From: Acidobacteriaceae bacterium
GTDB lineage: Bacteria; Acidobacteriota; Terriglobia; Terriglobales; Acidobacteriaceae
Assembly (NCBI GenBank): GCA_003165855.1
Contig: PMXH01000307.1
Span: 1 to 8,329, forward strand
Direction: 5' to 3'
DNA length: 8,329 nucleotides
The notes under the pieces were generated by a model. It did no database searches. It was not told the DNA's origin and worked only from the letters and a program-made list of their open reading frames with translations. Positions 6,117-8,329 of the stretch are shown piece by piece. Numbering within the stretch: position 1 is the first letter of the stretch; every line of letters begins with the position of its first letter. Position numbers and translations under genes: made by a program.

Positions 6117-7274
6117 TTGAAACAGGGCAATCATGGCAAAGTGCAGTCTGCGGGAAAGCCTCACGGCGGTTCAGGGCATGCGGGGGACGGGGTGGAGCGT
6201 CACCTGCACAATCCGATTGCGGATCGGCTAATTCCGCTGGAGCCGCTGGACTTGAGCAAAGTGAAGTCGATCGACGATCTGGTGCGGGCGATGTCGAAGA
6301 CCGCTTTCACTGGGCGGCAATTGGGAGAGGCTGCCGACGTGCTGGAGGCAATGGCGCGCGACGAAGAATGTTTTGTGGTTATGACACTTTCGGGCGCAAT
6401 GACCGTGGCGAAGCAAGGGTTGATCGTTGCCGAGTTGATCGATAGGGGCATTGTGAATGCGGTCGTTTCGACCGGGGCGCTGATGGCGCACGGACTGGTG
6501 GAGGCGACGGGGCGGGCGCACTTCCGGTACAACCCGGAGGTTAGTGATGAGGAGCTCTACGAGCAGGGTTACAACCGGGTGTATGACACGCTGGAGCCGG
6601 AGCAGAACCTGGACGATGTGGAAGTGGTGATGTCGGCGGTGCTGGAGGGCTGGGATCATAGCGAAACGATGTGCTCGTATAAGTTGAATCATGCGATTGG
6701 GGCTTATCTGGCCAAGCATTCGGAGGATCGCGGGATTTTGAAGTCGGCGCATGAGATGGGCGTGCCGGTATTTGTGCCGGCGTTTACGGATTCGGAGATG
6801 GGGCTGGACACGGCTCTGAACAATCGTCTGCGGGAATCGACGGGGAGGCACAAGATACGGTTTGATCCGTTTGAGGATCTGGAGCACTTTGCGGCGACGC
6901 TGCTGCGGCAGAAGAAATTGGGCATTTTAACCATCGGCGGCGGAGTGCCGCGAAACTGGTCGCAGCAGTTTGGTCCGTTCTGCGAATTGCGGCACCGGCG
7001 GTTGGGGGAGAATGTTCCGCTGAAGCGGTATCACTATGGGCTGCGGATTTGCCCGGAGCCGGTTTACTGGGGCGGGTTGTCGGGCAGTCCTTATAGCGAG
7101 GCGATTTCGTGGGGGAAGTTTGTGCCTCCGGCGGAAGGCGGAAAGTTCGGGGAAGTGTTTGTGGATGCTACGGTCGGGTTGCCGCTGATTGTCGCCGCGG
7201 TGTTTGAGCGGCTGGATAAGAATGGGAACAAGGCTGGCAAGGGAAAGACGGCGGCGGCGAAGGCGAAGAAGTAG
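6117..7274 (+). CDS. Deoxyhypusine synthase-like protein (probable polyamine aminobutyltransferase)
   Basis: A 385-residue cytoplasmic protein of the deoxyhypusine synthase (DHS) family, which uses NAD and transfers a 4-aminobutyl group from spermidine through a lysine imine. The family's C-terminal active-site block is intact: ICPEPVYWGGLSGSPYSEAISWGK with the lysine at 334, equivalent to human Lys329. NAD-contact regions TLSGAMT (about 90-96), STGA (118-121) and VFVPAFTDSEMG (218-229) are also visible. Eukaryotic DHS has KHH after GGGV, including a histidine of the active site as I recall; here the sequence is GGGVPRNW (274-281). Bacteria lack eIF5A, and bacterial relatives have been described as homospermidine-forming enzymes, so a polyamine product is likely, though the exact reaction is not provable here. 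A Gly/His-rich lead-in (residues 1-28) and a Lys/Ala-rich tail (AAAKAKK) are extra. Start is TTG with GGAGGA upstream. The gene stands alone, flanked by REP-like repeats. Confidence 0.88.
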   Translation: MKQGNHGKVQSAGKPHGGSGHAGDGVERHLHNPIADRLIPLEPLDLSKVKSIDDLVRAMSKTAFTGRQLGEAADVLEAMARDEECFVVMTLSGAMTVAKQGLIVAELIDRGIVNAVVSTGALMAHGLVEATGRAHFRYNPEVSDEELYEQGYNRVYDTLEPEQNLDDVEVVMSAVLEGWDHSETMCSYKLNHAIGAYLAKHSEDRGILKSAHEMGVPVFVPAFTDSEMGLDTALNNRLRESTGRHKIRFDPFEDLEHFAATLLRQKKLGILTIGGGVPRNWSQQFGPFCELRHRRLGENVPLKRYHYGLRICPEPVYWGGLSGSPYSEAISWGKFVPPAEGGKFGEVFVDATVGLPLIVAAVFERLDKNGNKAGKGKTAAAKAKK

Positions 7275-7297
7275 CGTTCGTGGCGGCCTATGCAACT

Positions 7298-7320
7298 GCG
7301 GCCCGATGAACCTGGGCCGC
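7298..7320 (+). terminator. Hairpin behind the DHS-like gene (possible 3' end)
   Basis: GCGGCCC (7298-7304) and GGGCCGC (7314-7320) form a perfect 7-base GC stem with a 9-base loop, 23 bases after the stop codon. A second hairpin of the REP-like repeat follows directly. There is no T run, so it is not a standard intrinsic terminator; it may protect the 3' end of the message or slow convergent transcription. Confidence 0.4.
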
Positions 7321-7348
7321 CGGACGGGCGAAGGCGGCTGTCCCCACA
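7303..7348 (+). repeat. REP-like hairpin repeat, right copy
   Basis: Second copy of the 46-base element at 5955-6000 (41 of 46 identical, same orientation). Its stem has degraded: GGACGGGC at 7322-7329 against GGCTGTCC at 7336-7343, with one mismatch and one G-U pair. It lies between the convergent DHS-like and DUF2934 genes. Confidence 0.75.
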
Positions 7349-7367
7349 CGGCTTGTGAGGGCTTCCG

Positions 7368-7592
7368 CTAGGCTTCGGTTTCTGAGGACGAGGTGTCGCG
7401 GGTCTTGCGGTAGAGCGGAGCCAGGATGCTGCTTCCCAGCACTTGCGACTCAGCTTCGACCCAGTCTTGCAGGGCAAGGCCTTCGGTCTGGCCGCGCTGG
7501 TCGTAGAGATGTTGCGCGTGCAGGCGAATCTTTCTTTCCAGCAACTCGGTCATGAGTGCTTGCTGCTTTTGTCTGCGGGTGTCGTTGTCCAA
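7368..7592 (-). CDS. DUF2934 family protein
   Basis: A 74-residue soluble protein. The core KIRLHAQHLYDQRGQTEGLALQDWVEAESQVL (about 21-52) fits the DUF2934 pattern of a helix, an R-G turn and a conserved D-W-x-x-A-E helix. Function of the family is unknown; it is common in Acidobacteria and Proteobacteria and often occurs as several small paralogues. The start is a TTG at 7592, supported by GAGGAG on the minus strand at 7603-7598, 5 bases upstream; the first internal Met (residue 14) has no comparable site. The C-terminus is a short Ser/Glu-rich tail (SSSETEA). It is convergent with the DHS-like gene and shows no operon partner. Confidence 0.8.
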   Translation of the reverse strand: MDNDTRRQKQQALMTELLERKIRLHAQHLYDQRGQTEGLALQDWVEAESQVLGSSILAPLYRKTRDTSSSETEA

Positions 7593-7722
7593 AACTACTC
7601 CTCTTGCTTAAATAGGTATTTTTCTGACATTTCTATGATACGGGAAGGGTGTTAACGGAAGGTTACATTTGGGAGGGGCTAGGGGTTACTAAAGTATAAG
7701 TATAGCACGACCGTGGATCCCG

Positions 7723-8034
7723 TTACCTGGCCGATTTAACCGAGGTTAGCATCTCGCGCCGCAGGATCGCATTGATCCGCGACTGATAACCCTTCCCCTG
7801 TGCCTTAAGCCAATCCAGGACGTCGGCATCGACGCGCGCCGTGATCTGGCGCTTGCGCGGGCGATAGAAGTGCCCCCGGCTGGCGTGCTTCCACTGTTCC
7901 TCGGTCATTTCGGGGATGTCGCTGGTGTCGATGTCGCTGTCGGGGCGAGCTGCCAGCGTTTTCAGTCTTGCCCGCTCCGAGGTCGTGAACGCGGACAGGC
8001 TTCTCGATGTGTGGCTAACTATTTTCGTCTTCAT
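7723..8034 (-). CDS. brnA: BrnA-family antitoxin
   Basis: A 103-residue protein matching the BrnA antitoxin family. Residues about 36-60 (TSDIPEMTEEQWKHASRGHFYRPR) are the typical toxin-facing part. Residues 61-96 (KRQITARVDADVLDWLKAQGKGYQSRINAILRREML) form a ribbon-helix-helix DNA-binding domain. In type II BrnTA systems BrnA neutralises the BrnT ribonuclease, and the complex represses its own promoter. The ATG at 8034 overlaps the 3' end of the brnT remnant by 20 bases, the usual gene order (toxin first) and tight coupling; AAAGG lies a few bases upstream. The protein appears intact, while its toxin partner does not, so it may now act alone, perhaps as a repressor or by neutralising related BrnT toxins encoded elsewhere. 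Confidence 0.88.
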   Translation of the reverse strand: MKTKIVSHTSRSLSAFTTSERARLKTLAARPDSDIDTSDIPEMTEEQWKHASRGHFYRPRKRQITARVDADVLDWLKAQGKGYQSRINAILRREMLTSVKSAR

Positions 8035-8254
8035 AGCGCCGCCTTTCTTTTCGAGTGGCTTGTCGAGCTGAAATGATGCGAATGATCTCGACTGATGTAC
8101 CCTGGTCGCGTTCTTCTCTCACGCTGTGGGCCACAGCTAGAACGATCAAGCCATCTGCCAGACCAAGGGTCAGCCAGCGCGGTTCTCCGTCCTCAATGCG
8201 ATCCTCTACTGACACGTACAGAGGATCGCGGAACGCCGCGCAGGCCTCCTCGTG
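8015..8254 (-). pseudogene. brnT: BrnT-family toxin, N-terminally truncated
   Basis: The frame encodes HHEEACAAFRDPLYVSVEDRIEDGEPRW and ends IIRIISARQATRKERRRYEDENS, which covers the middle and C-terminal signature of BrnT, a RelE-fold mRNA-cleaving toxin of about 90 residues. The expected first ~20 residues (an F-x-W-D-x-x-K segment followed by N-x-x-K-H-G) are missing. The frame is closed by TAA at 8279-8281, no ATG, GTG or TTG occurs between that stop and GTG 8215, and none of the three frames upstream supplies the lost part. A GAGGAGG at 8251-8245 is 29 bases from GTG 8215, too far to serve it. A 66-codon product from GTG 8215 (8015-8215) is possible but would lack the first strand and helix, so I expect it to be inactive. 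The 3' end overlaps brnA. Confidence 0.7.
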
Positions 8255-8304
8255 ATGATTGTAATTATAGATTTGTAGTTATGCAAGACTAGATTGAAAG
8301 TGCC

Positions 8305-8329
8305 AGCGGCGCGCTTCGCTTGCTCAGGG
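8305..8329 (-). repeat. Intergenic repeat fragment at the window edge
   Basis: Read on the minus strand the edge begins CCCTGAGCAAGCGAAGCGCG, which resembles the CCTGAGCG and GCGAAG parts of the TGTCATCCTGAGC family at 3691-3772. It is cut by the window end, so membership is uncertain. It lies about 50 bases upstream of where the brnT homology breaks off. Confidence 0.35.

Noticed and set aside
6228..6887. A 219-codon minus-strand frame
   Set aside because: It lies fully inside the DHS-like gene in antisense, is rich in Arg, His and Pro as GC-rich shadows are, and has no family match I can see.
8246..8269. TATAAT and GAGGAGG as the promoter and ribosome site of a shortened brnT
   Set aside because: The ribosome-like site is about 29 bases from the only start codon, and no -35 hexamer is at proper spacing; TATAAT is likely chance in a short AT-rich stretch.

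Overview
The window looks like ordinary accessory chromosome from an Acidobacteriota member (Koribacter/Solibacter-like soil relatives). No rRNA or marker gene is present, so this is inference. It rests on a GloVer-type repeat surface protein, a DUF2934 protein, a bacterial deoxyhypusine-synthase-like gene, frequent GTG/TTG starts behind strong Shine-Dalgarno sites, high GC, and several families of short intergenic repeats that I associate from memory with such genomes.

Layout. 25-474 (-) is a small unknown membrane protein. 475-903 is non-coding and holds a strong sigma70-type promoter with two inverted repeats just upstream. 904-2166 (+) is a secreted protein of seven ~56-residue GloVer repeats, possibly a seven-bladed propeller. 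2167-2638 has no intact gene but holds what looks like the decayed C-terminal end of another exported protein. 2639-3547 (-) is a nitrilase-superfamily amidase of the N-carbamoylputrescine amidase type. 3548-3786 is repeat-rich. 3787-4842 (-) is a HEAT-repeat protein. 4940-5422 and 5419-5823 (-) form a two-gene unit in which a tandem-ACT protein is followed by an OsmC-family protein with a 4-bp ATGA overlap. 5824-6116 is a divergent intergenic region with two repeat families. 6117-7274 (+) is the deoxyhypusine-synthase-like protein, flanked by two copies of a hairpin-forming REP-like repeat. 7368-7592 (-) is a DUF2934 protein. 7723-8034 and about 8015-8254 (-) are a BrnA antitoxin gene and the remains of its BrnT toxin gene, which has lost its N-terminal part. 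A final intergenic-repeat fragment reaches the window edge.

How the genes relate. Two links are supported. The ACT and OsmC genes are translationally coupled. The amidase, which would make putrescine, lies about 2.6 kb from the DHS-like enzyme. Bacteria lack eIF5A, so the DHS-like enzyme probably acts on free polyamines, and the two may both serve polyamine metabolism, although they are not in one operon. The BrnTA remnant appears to be an antitoxin outliving its toxin. I found no CRISPR array, transposase, integrase, tRNA or rRNA, and no clear new defence system. The most unusual items are the DHS-like enzyme with its repeat flanks, the decayed toxin-antitoxin pair, the inverted repeats at the GloVer promoter and the decayed C-terminal fragment at 2281-2541.
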